In this document: positions 1 to 8,849 of the stretch, one piece after another
Numbering within the stretch: position 1 is the first letter of the stretch
How the letters are laid out: every line of letters starts with the position of its first letter
Origin: Arthrobacter tumbae
Lineage (GTDB): Bacteria > Actinomycetota > Actinomycetes > Actinomycetales > Micrococcaceae
Direction: 5' to 3'
Length of the DNA stretch: 64,000 nucleotides
Assembly (NCBI RefSeq): GCF_016907495.1
Contig: NZ_JAFBCC010000001.1
Span: 1,488,001-1,552,000, forward strand
Position numbers and translations under genes: made by a program
Notes under the pieces: model-generated
The model's input: only the letters and a program-made list of their open reading frames with translations
Told to the model about the DNA's origin: nothing
Databases searched by the model: none

Positions 1-561
1 CACGGTGACGTACTTGTCGCCACGCCTGGTGTGGCGCCAGACGTGCTCATCGACGCCAATGACCTTCACGCCCTCGAACCGCGTGGGGTCGTTGATCAGC
101 AGCCGCTTGCCTTCAGCCAGGACCGCGTTGTTGGCGGTGTCCCACGCGACCCCGAGTCCCTCGGCGACACGTGCGACGGTGAGGTGTGCGACCACGATCC
201 CTTCCAGCGCCCACCGCAGCCCGGTGCGCGAGAGCTTCGCGCGTGGCTCCGCCGCGGCGCTGGTGTCTTGGCGCCACACGTGTCCGCAGTCGGCACAGCG
301 GTAGCGGCGCACTACAACTTCCAGCACGGTCGGTCGCCAGCCCAGCGGCTCGTGGGCCAACCGCCGGATCACGGTGTCACGAGCAGCGCCTTCGCTGCCG
401 CACCGTCGGCACCACTGATCTGGTTCCACCACGCGGCACGCGAGGACCGCACGATCCGGTTCAAGTCGTTGTCCGGTCACGCTCAGACCGAGGCCGTCGA
501 GTCGAGCGAAGGCGGTCAGGTCAGGGCGGCCGAATCCGGCCGGCGGGGTAGCGTCGGACAC
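1..561 (-). CDS. ISL3-family transposase, 3' part missing
   Basis: N-terminal 187 residues of a DDE transposase that would move the surrounding insertion sequence. The reading frame starts at a GTG, gives VSDATPPAGFGRPDLTAF, and runs off the window edge without a stop. It contains a zinc-finger-like arrangement (WCRRCG near residue 48 and RCADCGHVW near residue 85), a helix-turn-helix-like region (residues about 105-135), and the GVDEHVWRHTRRGDKYVTV block that marks the first catalytic aspartate of ISL3 transposases. Full family members are roughly 400 to 430 residues, so less than half is visible. Nothing in the visible part is broken. The GTG was chosen because it sits just inside the region conserved between the two copies; no strong ribosome binding site precedes it. 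Confidence 0.85.
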   Translation of the reverse strand, partial: MSDATPPAGFGRPDLTAFARLDGLGLSVTGQRLEPDRAVLACRVVEPDQWCRRCGSEGAARDTVIRRLAHEPLGWRPTVLEVVVRRYRCADCGHVWRQDTSAAAEPRAKLSRTGLRWALEGIVVAHLTVARVAEGLGVAWDTANNAVLAEGKRLLINDPTRFEGVKVIGVDEHVWRHTRRGDKYVTV

Positions 562-672
562 GTCGAGGTCTTTCGGATGGATGGCGTAGGAACCTCCGTC
601 GTCGGGAGACCTCGACGTCTATCTGCGGACCGACGCGCCCGGCCGACCTACACCGTCATCTGAGAAGACCCC
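1..672 (-). mobile_element. ISL3-family insertion sequence, terminal part
   Basis: This is the transposase-start end of an insertion sequence whose other end lies beyond the window. Reading leftward from about 672 the element begins GGGGTCTTCTC, which resembles the GG-C-TCTTC ends of ISL3 elements, and then about 110 bases lead to the transposase start. A diverged copy of the same end (506-672) is found at 2745-2911 with no gap in alignment. The target duplication cannot be checked because the far end is missing. Confidence 0.75.
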
Positions 673-1155
673 TGAAACGTCTTCGCCGACGACGGGGCCG
701 GCGAGGAGGAGGGCGCGGTGAGCTAAAAGAATGGAGCTTGCTCGGCTTCGACGCCGCCGCAAGCTCCGGTGAAACGGTCGGTACTGGTCGGTCGTCGTCA
801 GTCACCACCGGATGGCGGCGTCCTCCACGCTCGGCGTTTGCGCAGGTCAGCGGCTCGTTCGCCCAGTGGGCGCATCAAGCGATAGACGCAAAGCCGACGT
901 GATTAGGTCGTCCGTTCGATTGCGACAGGCGGCTCCGGCGAACCGTTCTGGTGGTCGCGCGATGCGCTGGCCTCACGGCTCTGCCCGACACCGACGTCGC
1001 TCTCCTCTGCGACGGACCCCTCGCCGGCTGAGCGCTCGCGGCCGGCATCCTGTCCGTGTGCCGATAGGCCTCGCACCGCTCGGCAACGCAGCGTGGCGTT
1101 GCGTCGCGACCTGGCGACGGCTCGGCGGGGCGCGATCGTCTCGTGCGTTGGCGGA
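673..1155. other. Gene-poor stretch beside the IS end
   Basis: No reading frame here looks like a known protein on either strand. A short inverted repeat lies at 733-740 and 760-767 (GGAGCTTG and CAAGCTCC) with a small inner stem, but no T run follows it, so it is at best a weak terminator or a scar. Base composition is GC-rich but codon periodicity is poor, as expected for insertion debris. Confidence 0.4.
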
Positions 1156-1467
1156 CTACGGGAGCTTGGACGCGAGGACGTCGGCCGCCAGGATCTCGGG
1201 TGCTGCGCCGAGGAGGTGCTGGTTGGCCATCAGGGCTGCGACGATGGCGCCGTTGGCGTGGGCGTCGCGAGCGGCTTCGTCGGGGAATGCATCGAAGATC
1301 CAGAAGGTGTCGGCGTGGGTCCTGACCGCGAACCAGACAATCGTTCCTACTTCTTCGTTGGCGAGTGCGACAGCGCCGGCGAGCAGATCGGCGACCGCGT
1401 CGTGCTGTCCATCGGCCGCGACGATCTTGGCGACGAAGGCATACGGAAGTGATGCGGGTGTGGACAT
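1156..1467 (-). CDS. Antibiotic biosynthesis monooxygenase (ABM) domain protein
   Basis: A 103-residue single-domain protein of the dimeric alpha-beta barrel (ABM) family, cofactor-free small oxygenases or related enzymes acting on aromatic or quinone-like compounds. The sequence shows the typical order: beta strand FVAKIVAADG, helix with DAVADLLAGAVALANEE, strand TIVWFAVRTHADTFWIFDAFPDEAARDAHANG, and a terminal helix. The start has a good AAGGAGAG site six bases upstream. A GlxA-type regulator is transcribed away from it across about 107 bases, so that regulator is the obvious candidate to control it. The substrate cannot be read from sequence. Confidence 0.8.
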   Translation of the reverse strand: MSTPASLPYAFVAKIVAADGQHDAVADLLAGAVALANEEVGTIVWFAVRTHADTFWIFDAFPDEAARDAHANGAIVAALMANQHLLGAAPEILAADVLASKLP

Positions 1468-1574
1468 GAGGGACTCTCCTTGACGTCGGGGTTCTTCGTG
1501 GGACGAGTCCAGCGTATGACGAGCGAGGGCCGGTGGGGAGTGGCGTATGCGGCAGTATTGCTATTGTTTACGTC

Positions 1575-2516
1575 ATGCGTATCGGACTGATCGCGATCGA
1601 CGGCTGCTTCGGTTCGGCTATCGCGTCGATCATCGACATCGTGCGGGTGGCCGACGGAGCCCGCGGCGATGTCGACCCGCGGATCGACCCGATCGAACTC
1701 GCCATCCTCGGACCGAAACGGCGAGTGACCACGACGGCATCGATGACCCTGTCGGTGGACCACCCGCTGTCGGAGTCCGGAGAGTTCGACGTGGTCGTCG
1801 TCCCTGCGCTTGGAACCCTTACGGCCGCCGCTACCAACGACGTCCTCCAGAGCCGAGATGCTCGTTCGGTCATCGCCTCGCTCGGGCGCCTCGACGAGGC
1901 GACCACCCGGATCGCCGCGGCGTGCACCGGCGTGTTCGCTGTCGCCGAGACCGGACGGATGCATCATCGGAGGGCGACGACCAGCTGGTTCCTGGGGCCG
2001 GAGTTCCTGAAGCGCTATCCGACCGTCGCCCTCGATCTCGACACCATGGTCGTGGTCGACGGGAACCTCGTCACCGCCGGCGCCGCGTTCGCCCACATCG
2101 ACCTCGCGCTCTCACTCGTGCGATCGATCAGCCCCGACCTGGCCCAACATGTCGCCAAGCTCCTCATCATCGACGAGCGTCCGTCGCAGGCGGCCTTCGT
2201 CGCCTACGAACATCTCCGGCACGAGGACCCGATCGTCGTCGAGTTCGAACGCTTCGTGCGCGCCCGCCTGGACGAACCGTTCAACGTCGCCTTCGTCGCG
2301 CAGTCGCTCGGCACCAGCCGGCGCACCCTCGAACGACGAGTCCGTGCGGCGCTCAACCTCACTCCGCTCGGCTTCGTCCAACGGCTTCGCATCGAACGAG
2401 CTCGGCACCTCTCAGCAACCACGGACTTCACCTCCGCCGAGATCGCGCTACGGGTCGGCTACGCGAACGCCGAGACTCTGCGCTCCCTCCTGCGCAGGGA
2501 GCGACGCCGTTCCTGA
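1575..2516 (+). CDS. GlxA-type transcriptional regulator (DJ-1/PfpI plus AraC)
   Basis: A cytoplasmic regulator of about 313 residues. Residues about 1-165 form a DJ-1/PfpI glutamine-amidotransferase-like sensor domain, with AACTGVFAVAETG at the nucleophile-elbow position (Cys retained). The last 100 residues carry two AraC-type helix-turn-helix motifs: FNVAFVAQSLGTSRRTLERRVRAAL and SSAEIALRVGYANAETLRSLLRRE-like (starting with TSAEIALRVGY). The ATG giving MRIGLIAIDG matches how the family begins. A longer frame opens at 1533 but adds 14 unlikely residues. No clear ribosome binding site is present, so the mRNA may be leaderless. It is divergent from the ABM-domain gene. The C-terminus is short and arginine-rich, perhaps slightly trimmed. 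Confidence 0.82.
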   Translation: MRIGLIAIDGCFGSAIASIIDIVRVADGARGDVDPRIDPIELAILGPKRRVTTTASMTLSVDHPLSESGEFDVVVVPALGTLTAAATNDVLQSRDARSVIASLGRLDEATTRIAAACTGVFAVAETGRMHHRRATTSWFLGPEFLKRYPTVALDLDTMVVVDGNLVTAGAAFAHIDLALSLVRSISPDLAQHVAKLLIIDERPSQAAFVAYEHLRHEDPIVVEFERFVRARLDEPFNVAFVAQSLGTSRRTLERRVRAALNLTPLGFVQRLRIERARHLSATTDFTSAEIALRVGYANAETLRSLLRRERRRS

Positions 2517-2744
2517 CCTATCGCCATGCCTGTAGCCGGTGTCCTAGCGCTCGACTGGAACCACCTCTCAGCACGTCGCGTCGACGCTCCTGCGTCGCCC
2601 CTGGACGACCCACTCGACACGCCCGCAGCACAGGTCATGTGACGTGTCCCGGCTTCCCGGACGGTCGGGGTTGGGTGGCTGTGATGTCGCTGCTTTCTCG
2701 TCGAGGGGGTCAGCAGACTCGATCAGGGTCGACTGGGATGAGAC

Positions 2745-2911
2745 GCGAAGGCGGTCAGGTCAGGGCGGCCGAAGCCGGCCGGCGGGGTAGCGTCGGTCAC
2801 GTCGAGGTCTTTCGGACGGATGGCGTAGGAACCTCCGTCGTCGGGAGACCTCGACGTCTATCTGCGGACCGACGCTCCCGGCCGACCTACACCCTCATCT
2901 GGGAAGAGCCC
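2745..2911 (-). mobile_element. Degenerate remnant of the same ISL3-type element
   Basis: This stretch aligns without gaps to 506-672 (constant offset of 2239 bases) at roughly 95 percent identity by eye. It contains the element terminus GGGCTCTTCCC, the leader, and about 18 codons of a transposase start (GTG ACC GAC and on) before homology stops abruptly at 2745. It has the same orientation as the left copy. It cannot make a transposase. Confidence 0.85.
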
Positions 2912-3160
2912 AATTAGTCACCCGCACCGAGAAGCAACCGTTCTGGGGTCAGCTAGGACAAGGACCTGCCGAAAGCGGGACCACATCAGATGGAACTCGA
3001 CATCGTCGAATGCCGATAAGGGCCCAATATGTCAATTACCCTCTTGGGGCTGGCTGGTCCCGGCACGGATCCGTTCTAGCGGCCGCCAGCGTCGAAGGAT
3101 GGGGTTTGCTTGAGGCGTAGCGACCCTCGCGTCTCTAGCCCATGATCGGTGCCTCGTGCG

Positions 3161-3361
3161 TTAGCGCTTTCCGTACTTGCGATGGACGGCCTGCTTGCTC
3201 ACGCCCAGGCACAGGGCAATCGCTTCCCACGACAGTCCTCCCTGCCTGGCCGCGCGGACCAGGGACGCTTCAGTGCGTGAGACTTCCTTCTGCAACTCCG
3301 CAACGGCGTGCAGTGCGTCGGCGGGACCTTTCCCATCCATTGATGCCACCAGAGTTTTCAT
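3161..3361 (-). CDS. Small helix-turn-helix protein
   Basis: A predicted 66-residue DNA-binding protein. Residues about 25-62 hold a clear helix-turn-helix: TEASLVRAARQGGLSWEAIA, then LCLGVSKQAVHRKYGKR. Proteins of this size and type occur across Actinobacteria, often without an assigned target. The start chosen (MKTLVASMDGK) has a strong GGAGGGGG site five bases upstream; an ATG 15 bases further out lies inside that site and is less likely. The gene lies directly downstream of a cluster of TGTCAAC/GTTGACA half-sites, which suggests it controls its own expression. It follows allE in the same direction after a hairpin. Confidence 0.7.
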   Translation of the reverse strand: MKTLVASMDGKGPADALHAVAELQKEVSRTEASLVRAARQGGLSWEAIALCLGVSKQAVHRKYGKR

Positions 3362-3368
3362 TCGATCC

Positions 3369-3430
3369 CCCTCCATGTGTCAACATTAGTTGACACATGG
3401 AGGGCCCGTCAACAGTTGTTGACAGGCCCT
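3369..3430 (-). promoter_or_regulatory. Double inverted repeat with TGTCAAC half-sites
   Basis: Two dyads lie back to back. 3369-3384 and 3389-3404 are perfect 16-base arms around a four-base ATTA centre, containing TGTCAAC and GTTGACA. 3401-3430 is a second dyad, AGGGCC-GTCAACA-GT-TGTTGAC-GGCCCT, with one mismatch. Together they give four TGTCAAC-type half-sites. Read leftward they also place a TTGAC-type -35 box ahead of the small HTH gene. The second dyad could end the allE transcript. Confidence 0.7.
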
Positions 3431-3447
3431 CCATAAGCTGCGGCAGC

Positions 3448-4260
<813 letters not shown>

Positions 4261-4270
4261 CGTTCAGTCC

Positions 4271-5536
4271 TTAGATGTTTTCAGCTGTTTCAGGAAGTTT
4301 CCGTGGATGCGCGAGCGCTTCCAGGTCAGGAATGGCAATACCGGCCAGCTCGTTCACTTCGGTCTCTGTGACGGCGCCGCAGAGCACACCGCGGTGCACA
4401 AAGCGGGCAAGCGCCCGGGCTGTTGCGGGCTCGTCGAGGATTGCACTCTCGATCCGGTGCACGTAGTTGCGAAGCCGTTGTGCCGCTGCCGGCAGGCCCT
4501 CGCGGTAAAACGCATACGTGGCGATGAACCGGCTCGGCAGCTGGGCGGGATGGAGGTCCCATCCCTGGTAGTAGCCGCGCTCCAGCGAGCGCCGCACCAG
4601 CCGTGCATGTAGCGCCCATGCCGCAGACACCTCGGAATCGGTGCCGATGGGAAGGATGTTCGTCGACCCGTCCGACAGTCGGACGCCGGTGCCCGCGACA
4701 GCCACCTGCATGACCTGCTTGGCGTAATCCGCAGCGGGGTGCTCCATCGACTGGTATTCCGCGGCGATCTGCAACGAATCGCTGTAGTCGTACGTGCCGT
4801 AGTGCAGCGCAGAGACACGGCCCTCCGCCCGGTGCAGCAGCTGCGCAACGGGTACGGTGCCGTCGGCGGCCAGGATCAGCTGCGGCGTTTCCATCTGCAC
4901 CTCGAACCGCAGCCTGCCCGGGGCAAGTCCGTGCACCGCTTCCAGCCGCTGGCAGGCGAAGACCATCGCCTCCACCTGCGCCGCCGTCGAAACCTTGGGC
5001 AGAGTGAGCACCAGTCCCTCCGGCAGCGGGCCTTCCGCGAGCAGTCCGCCCACAAAGAGATCCAGCGTCCGCAGCGCACGGCGGCGGGTCGGCTCCTCGA
5101 AGCACTTGAAGCGAATGCCGATGAACGGCGGGGCGATCCCGTCTCGGACAGCCCGGGCCACCGCAATGGCGGCGCGGGCGGCGTCGGCGTCCTCTTCGTC
5201 GTCGGGCCGGTTGCCGTACCCGTCCTCGAAGTCGAGGCGCAGGTCCTCGATCGGCTCAGCGGTGAGCTTCGCGCTCACCAGCGTGCCGACGTCGTCGTTC
5301 ACTCCCAACGCGCTGCACAGCGCGTCCATGCCACCGGCGCGCTCGACGGCGGCAACCGCCTCCCGCCCCCAGTCACCGGGGAGGGAGGGCTGGTAGCGGT
5401 CCGCAGGCACATACACGGTGTGGACCGGCTGGCGCGAGCCGTTGTCGCCGGGATAGCTGAAGCGCAGGAGCTGATCGGTTTCCGCGAGCTTCGAGTCGAT
5501 CGCGGCGTAATCGTCGAAACCGAGCGCGAACTCCAC
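4271..5536 (-). CDS. HpcH/HpaI aldolase / CitE-like protein (DUF6986-type)
   Basis: A 421-residue TIM-barrel protein resembling the citrate lyase beta / malyl-CoA lyase superfamily. Visible motifs include LRLDFEDGYGNRPDDEED (metal-binding acidic strand), GIRFKCFEE, LVLTLPKVSTAAQVE, RFEVQMETPQLIL (conserved glutamate strand) and ALHYGTYDYSDSLQI. The GTG start directly abuts the malate synthase stop (TGA GTG), so the two are translationally coupled. Its position between malate synthase and ureidoglycine aminohydrolase points to a step involving glyoxylate or ureidoglycolate. CitE-like enzymes make or break C-C bonds to acyl-CoA or glyoxylate-type partners, so a glyoxylate-consuming or glyoxylate-releasing reaction is plausible. 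The actual reaction is not known to me. Confidence 0.72.
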   Translation of the reverse strand: MEFALGFDDYAAIDSKLAETDQLLRFSYPGDNGSRQPVHTVYVPADRYQPSLPGDWGREAVAAVERAGGMDALCSALGVNDDVGTLVSAKLTAEPIEDLRLDFEDGYGNRPDDEEDADAARAAIAVARAVRDGIAPPFIGIRFKCFEEPTRRRALRTLDLFVGGLLAEGPLPEGLVLTLPKVSTAAQVEAMVFACQRLEAVHGLAPGRLRFEVQMETPQLILAADGTVPVAQLLHRAEGRVSALHYGTYDYSDSLQIAAEYQSMEHPAADYAKQVMQVAVAGTGVRLSDGSTNILPIGTDSEVSAAWALHARLVRRSLERGYYQGWDLHPAQLPSRFIATYAFYREGLPAAAQRLRNYVHRIESAILDEPATARALARFVHRGVLCGAVTETEVNELAGIAIPDLEALAHPRKLPETAENI

Positions 5537-7135
5537 TCAGCTCACCAGCTCATAGGCGGGAAGCGTGAGGAAGTCCGTGTAGTCCTCGGAGACGCAGATG
5601 TCCGCGATGAGGCGGCTGGCCGGCTCGTAGAACTTTGCGAAGGCTTCGTCGCCGACTTCGCCGCGCAACCTTTCGGTTTCCTCCGCGAGGATCGAGTTCA
5701 CCAACTCGGGCGTGACCGTGTTTCCCGTGTCAGCGAGCACCACCTTGTTCCGGATCTGCTGCCAGACCTGGGAACGGGAGATCTCCGCCGTCGCCGCGTC
5801 CTCCATGAGGTTGTGAATGGCAACGGCGCCGTTGCCGGAGAGCCACACAGCAACGTAGGCGACGGCGACATAAAGGTTGGCGCGCAGGCCCACCTCGGTG
5901 ACGTCGCCGTCGGCGGATTCAACGTCGAGCAGTTGCTCGGCGGTCACCTCCACCTCGGGCCGCTGCCGGTCGATCTGGTTCGGCTTGTCCCCCAGAACGG
6001 AGTCGAATACCTCGCGGCAGATCGGCACGAGGTCCGGGTGCGCAACCCACGAGCCGTCGAAGCCGTCGCTGGCCTCTCGGGTCTTGTCGGCGCGGACCTT
6101 CTCCACTGCCTGGGCCGTAACATCGGGTTCCCGTCGATTGGGGATGAACGCAGCCATCCCACCCATGGCGAACGCACCGCGGCGGTGGCAGGTCTTGACC
6201 AGAAGCTCGGTGTACGCGCGCATGAAGGGTGCCGTCATGGCCACGGACGCGCGGTCGGGCAGGATGAAGGACTCGCCGCCGTCGCGGAAGTACTTGATGA
6301 TGCTGAACAGGTAGTCCCAGCGGCCGGCGTTCAGGCCGGAGGCGTGGTCGCGCAGTTCGTAGAGGATCTCGTCCATCTCGAACGCGGCGGGAATGGTTTC
6401 GATGAGCACGGTCGCGCGGACGGAACCCTGCGGGACGCCGACGTAGTCCTGTGCGAACACGAAGACGTCGTTCCACAGCCTCGCCTCGAGGTGGCTCTCC
6501 AGCTTGGGCAGGTAGTAGTACGGTCCGCTGCCGTTCTCCAGCAGGTGCTTCGCGTTGTGGAAGAAGTGCAGTCCGAAGTCCACGAGCGCGCCGATGGCAG
6601 GCTCGCCGTCAATGATGATGTTCTTCTCCGGCAGGTGCCAGCCGCGCGGACGGGCAACGACGACAGCCAGCGGCGCGTCAGTGCGCAGCTCGTACTCCTT
6701 GCCCTCCGGTGACGTGAAGCTGAGGGAGCCGCGAGCCGCACCGTAGAGGTTGACCTGGGAGTCGATGACGTTGTGCCAGGTAGGGGCGCTTGCGTCCTCG
6801 AGGTCTGCGAGCCAGACTTTGGCGCCCGAGTTGAGCGCGTTGATGGCCATCTTCGCCGGCGACGCCGGTCCGGTCATCTCCACGCGGCGGTCCGTCAGCT
6901 GTGGTGGTGCTTCCGCGACGGTCCAGTCGCCTGCGCGGATTTCGGCCGTTTCGGGAAGGAAGTCGAGCCTGCCGGTCTGTGCCACTTCCTCCCGGCGCTT
7001 GCCGCGGGCGGTTAGCCGCTCGTCCCGCGTGGCACGGAACTCCTGGTGCAGTTTTTCAAGAAACTGGAGCGCCTCGGTGGTGAGGATGGTCTCCGCGCCA
7101 GCTACCGGCGTCGTCGTCGTAAGTTCTATCGACAT
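5537..7135 (-). CDS. aceB: Malate synthase A
   Basis: Condenses glyoxylate with acetyl-CoA to malate. The 532-residue length fits the A isoform. Diagnostic stretches are KVWLADLEDASAPTW (substrate and magnesium region), RPRGWHLPEKN, and the family signature ETIPAAFEMDEILYELRDHASGLNAGRWDYLFS (catalytic aspartate region lies further on in AWVAHPDLVP-like SWVAHPDLVPI). The ATG follows a GGAGCAGGAC ribosome site. It begins nine bases after the malic enzyme stop and abuts the CitE-like gene, so it is the second gene of a four-gene leftward operon. No isocitrate lyase gene is in the window; the glyoxylate here more likely comes from purine catabolism. Confidence 0.95.
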   Translation of the reverse strand: MSIELTTTTPVAGAETILTTEALQFLEKLHQEFRATRDERLTARGKRREEVAQTGRLDFLPETAEIRAGDWTVAEAPPQLTDRRVEMTGPASPAKMAINALNSGAKVWLADLEDASAPTWHNVIDSQVNLYGAARGSLSFTSPEGKEYELRTDAPLAVVVARPRGWHLPEKNIIIDGEPAIGALVDFGLHFFHNAKHLLENGSGPYYYLPKLESHLEARLWNDVFVFAQDYVGVPQGSVRATVLIETIPAAFEMDEILYELRDHASGLNAGRWDYLFSIIKYFRDGGESFILPDRASVAMTAPFMRAYTELLVKTCHRRGAFAMGGMAAFIPNRREPDVTAQAVEKVRADKTREASDGFDGSWVAHPDLVPICREVFDSVLGDKPNQIDRQRPEVEVTAEQLLDVESADGDVTEVGLRANLYVAVAYVAVWLSGNGAVAIHNLMEDAATAEISRSQVWQQIRNKVVLADTGNTVTPELVNSILAEETERLRGEVGDEAFAKFYEPASRLIADICVSEDYTDFLTLPAYELVS

Positions 7136-7144
7136 GTCCTGCTC

Positions 7145-8560
7145 CTACTCTGCTGATTCTGTGGCTGCACCCTGATGAGCGGCCTGCGCCGCTGCGGCAA
7201 CCGCAGCTGCCACATCACCTGCGACGTGCGGATCGAACACACTCGGGATGATGAAGCTGGCGTTAAGCTCATCATCGTCCACGCGGGCGGCGATTGCATC
7301 CGCCGCGGCAACCAGCATCTGCGGCGTGATGTCGGATGCCCCCGCGTCGAGCAAGCCGCGGAAGAATCCCGGGAAGGCGAGCACGTTGTTGATCTGGTTC
7401 GGGAAATCGCTGCGCCCGGTGGCAACGACGGCAGCGTGCCGGGCGGCGATGATCGGGTCGATTTCCGGGTCCGGGTTGGCCATGGCAAAAACGATCGCCT
7501 GGTCAGCCATGGAGGCGACCTGCTCCTCGCCGATGATGTTCGGGGCACTGACGCCGATGAAGACGTCCGCGCCGGCCAGTGCTTCGTGAAGCGTGCCGGC
7601 GAAGGCGTTCTGGTTGGTGTTCTCGGCTATCCAGCGACGGTGCTCGTCAGTGTGGTTCTGCCCGCTGTGGATCGCACCCTTGCGGTCGCACGCCACGATG
7701 TTCTTCGCGCCCTGGGCCTGCAGCAGCTGGATGATGGCGGAACCGGCGGCGCCGACGCCCGAGACGACAATCCGCACATTCTCGACCTTCTTGTCCACGA
7801 CGCGGAGGGCGTTGGTGAGGGCGGCCAGCGTGACGATCGCCGTGCCGTGCTGGTCATCGTGGAAGACGGGAATGTCCAGCTCCGCGCGCAGCCGGTTTTC
7901 GATCTCGAAGCACCGAGGAGCCGCGATGTCCTCGAGGTTCACTCCGCCATAGACGGGCGCCAGGGCCTTGACGATGCTGATGATCTCTTCGGTGTCCTGC
8001 GTGTCAAGGCAGACCGGCCAGGCGTCCACGTTGGCGAACTGCTTGAAGAGGGCGGCTTTGCCCTCCATGACGGGCAGCGCGGCGGCGGGGCCGATATTGC
8101 CGAGACCCAGCACAGCCGAGCCGTCCGTCACCACAGCAACGGTGTTGCGTTTGATGGTCAGGCGGCGGGCGTCCTCGGGATTCTCCGCAATGGCCATACA
8201 AACGCGGGCGACGCCGGGAGTGTAAGCACGGGAGAGATCGTCACGGTTGCGCAGCGGAACCTTGGGGACGACCTCCAGCTTCCCGCCGAGGTGCATGAGG
8301 AAGGTGCGGTCGCTCAGCTTCTTCACGTGAACGCCGTCGAGGGCGTCGAGGGCGTCGCGGACGCGCTCACCGTGGGCTGCGTCGGTGGTGTTGCAGCTGA
8401 CGTCAACCACGATGCTGTTGTGGTGCGATTCCGTGACGTCAAGCGCTGTAATGGACGCGCCGGCGGAGCCAACTGCGGCGGCCAGCTCGGCAGTGGCAGT
8501 AAAGCTCGACGGCGCCTGAACGCGCAGGGTGATTGAGTAACCGGGGCTGGGACTCGCCAT
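7145..8560 (-). CDS. NAD(P)-dependent malic enzyme with N-terminal ACT domain
   Basis: Decarboxylates malate to pyruvate, finishing the route from glyoxylate. The 471-residue protein has an ACT-like regulatory domain at residues about 5-85 ([19 protein letters not shown]) and a malic enzyme core from about 95. Core motifs are [64 protein letters not shown] and the Rossmann motif [24 protein letters not shown] site precedes the ATG. It is first in the leftward operon malic enzyme-aceB-CitE-like-allE and faces the IclR regulator across about 290 bases. The ACT domain suggests small-molecule control of activity. Confidence 0.92.
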   Translation of the reverse strand: MASPSPGYSITLRVQAPSSFTATAELAAAVGSAGASITALDVTESHHNSIVVDVSCNTTDAAHGERVRDALDALDGVHVKKLSDRTFLMHLGGKLEVVPKVPLRNRDDLSRAYTPGVARVCMAIAENPEDARRLTIKRNTVAVVTDGSAVLGLGNIGPAAALPVMEGKAALFKQFANVDAWPVCLDTQDTEEIISIVKALAPVYGGVNLEDIAAPRCFEIENRLRAELDIPVFHDDQHGTAIVTLAALTNALRVVDKKVENVRIVVSGVGAAGSAIIQLLQAQGAKNIVACDRKGAIHSGQNHTDEHRRWIAENTNQNAFAGTLHEALAGADVFIGVSAPNIIGEEQVASMADQAIVFAMANPDPEIDPIIAARHAAVVATGRSDFPNQINNVLAFPGFFRGLLDAGASDITPQMLVAAADAIAARVDDDELNASFIIPSVFDPHVAGDVAAAVAAAAQAAHQGAATESAE

Positions 8561-8603
8561 TGAAGATCCTCCAGATAAGTTATTTCGTATTGTGGATATT
8601 ATT

Positions 8604-8619
8604 ATCTACCAAATGGAAA
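8604..8619 (-). promoter_or_regulatory. TTTCCATTTGGTAGAT motif before malic enzyme
   Basis: This 16-base element, 44 bases upstream of the malic enzyme start, matches 23329-23344 before the urate oxidation operon at 12 of 16 positions (TTTCYATWTGGTRGAW). Sharing between two purine-catabolic promoters makes it a candidate common operator. No other copy was noticed at unrelated promoters. Confidence 0.4.
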
Positions 8620-8704
8620 TGCAAGCTGCGGTCGCGGAGGTACGGTCATAGAAACTGCCGGTAGGTGCAGGGCTGCCGCTTCGAACCGGCAGGGCTGCGC
8701 CTCC

Positions 8705-8769
8705 GGGCAGTTTCTCCGGCAACGGGCTGTAGTTCCTACGGCAACGGGCGGCAGTTCCTCCGGCGCAAC
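8705..8769. repeat. Three imperfect tandem repeats of 19 to 24 bases
   Basis: Units GGGC-AGTTTCTCCGGCAAC (8705-8723), GGGCTGTAGTTCCTACGGCAAC-like (8724-8745) and GGGCGGCAGTTCCTCCGGCGCAAC-like (8746-8769) follow one another between malic enzyme and the IclR gene. They are not coding. They could be a regulator-binding array or simple slippage. Confidence 0.6.
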
Positions 8770-8774
8770 CCAGT

Positions 8775-8827
8775 TTCCGCTCTGTGGAAGTAGGGTATCT
8801 TTGGAGAAGTTCTTCCGCTGTGCGGAT
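8775..8827 (+). promoter_or_regulatory. Two IclR-type operator candidates
   Basis: Two near-palindromes of the same form lie upstream of the IclR gene: TTCCGC-TCT-GTGGAA at 8775-8789 and TTCCGC-TGT-GCGGAT at 8813-8827, each with five of six arm positions paired and a three-base centre. They are 38 bases apart, and a possible -10 box TATCTT (8796) lies between them. The form TTCC..GGAA is common for IclR-family operators. Self-regulation and control of the divergent operon are inferred. Confidence 0.6.
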
Positions 8828-8849
8828 AGTTTCTAGCTAGGAGTGCCAA

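Noticed and set aside
812..1483. A 223-codon plus-strand frame over the left accessory region
   Set aside because: It runs antisense through the ABM-domain gene and has an Arg/Ser-rich composition with no recognisable fold.
4739..6712. A 657-codon open frame on the plus strand opposite the CitE-like and malate synthase genes
   Set aside because: It is the antisense shadow of two well-conserved genes; composition is typical of GC-rich antisense frames and no domain is visible.
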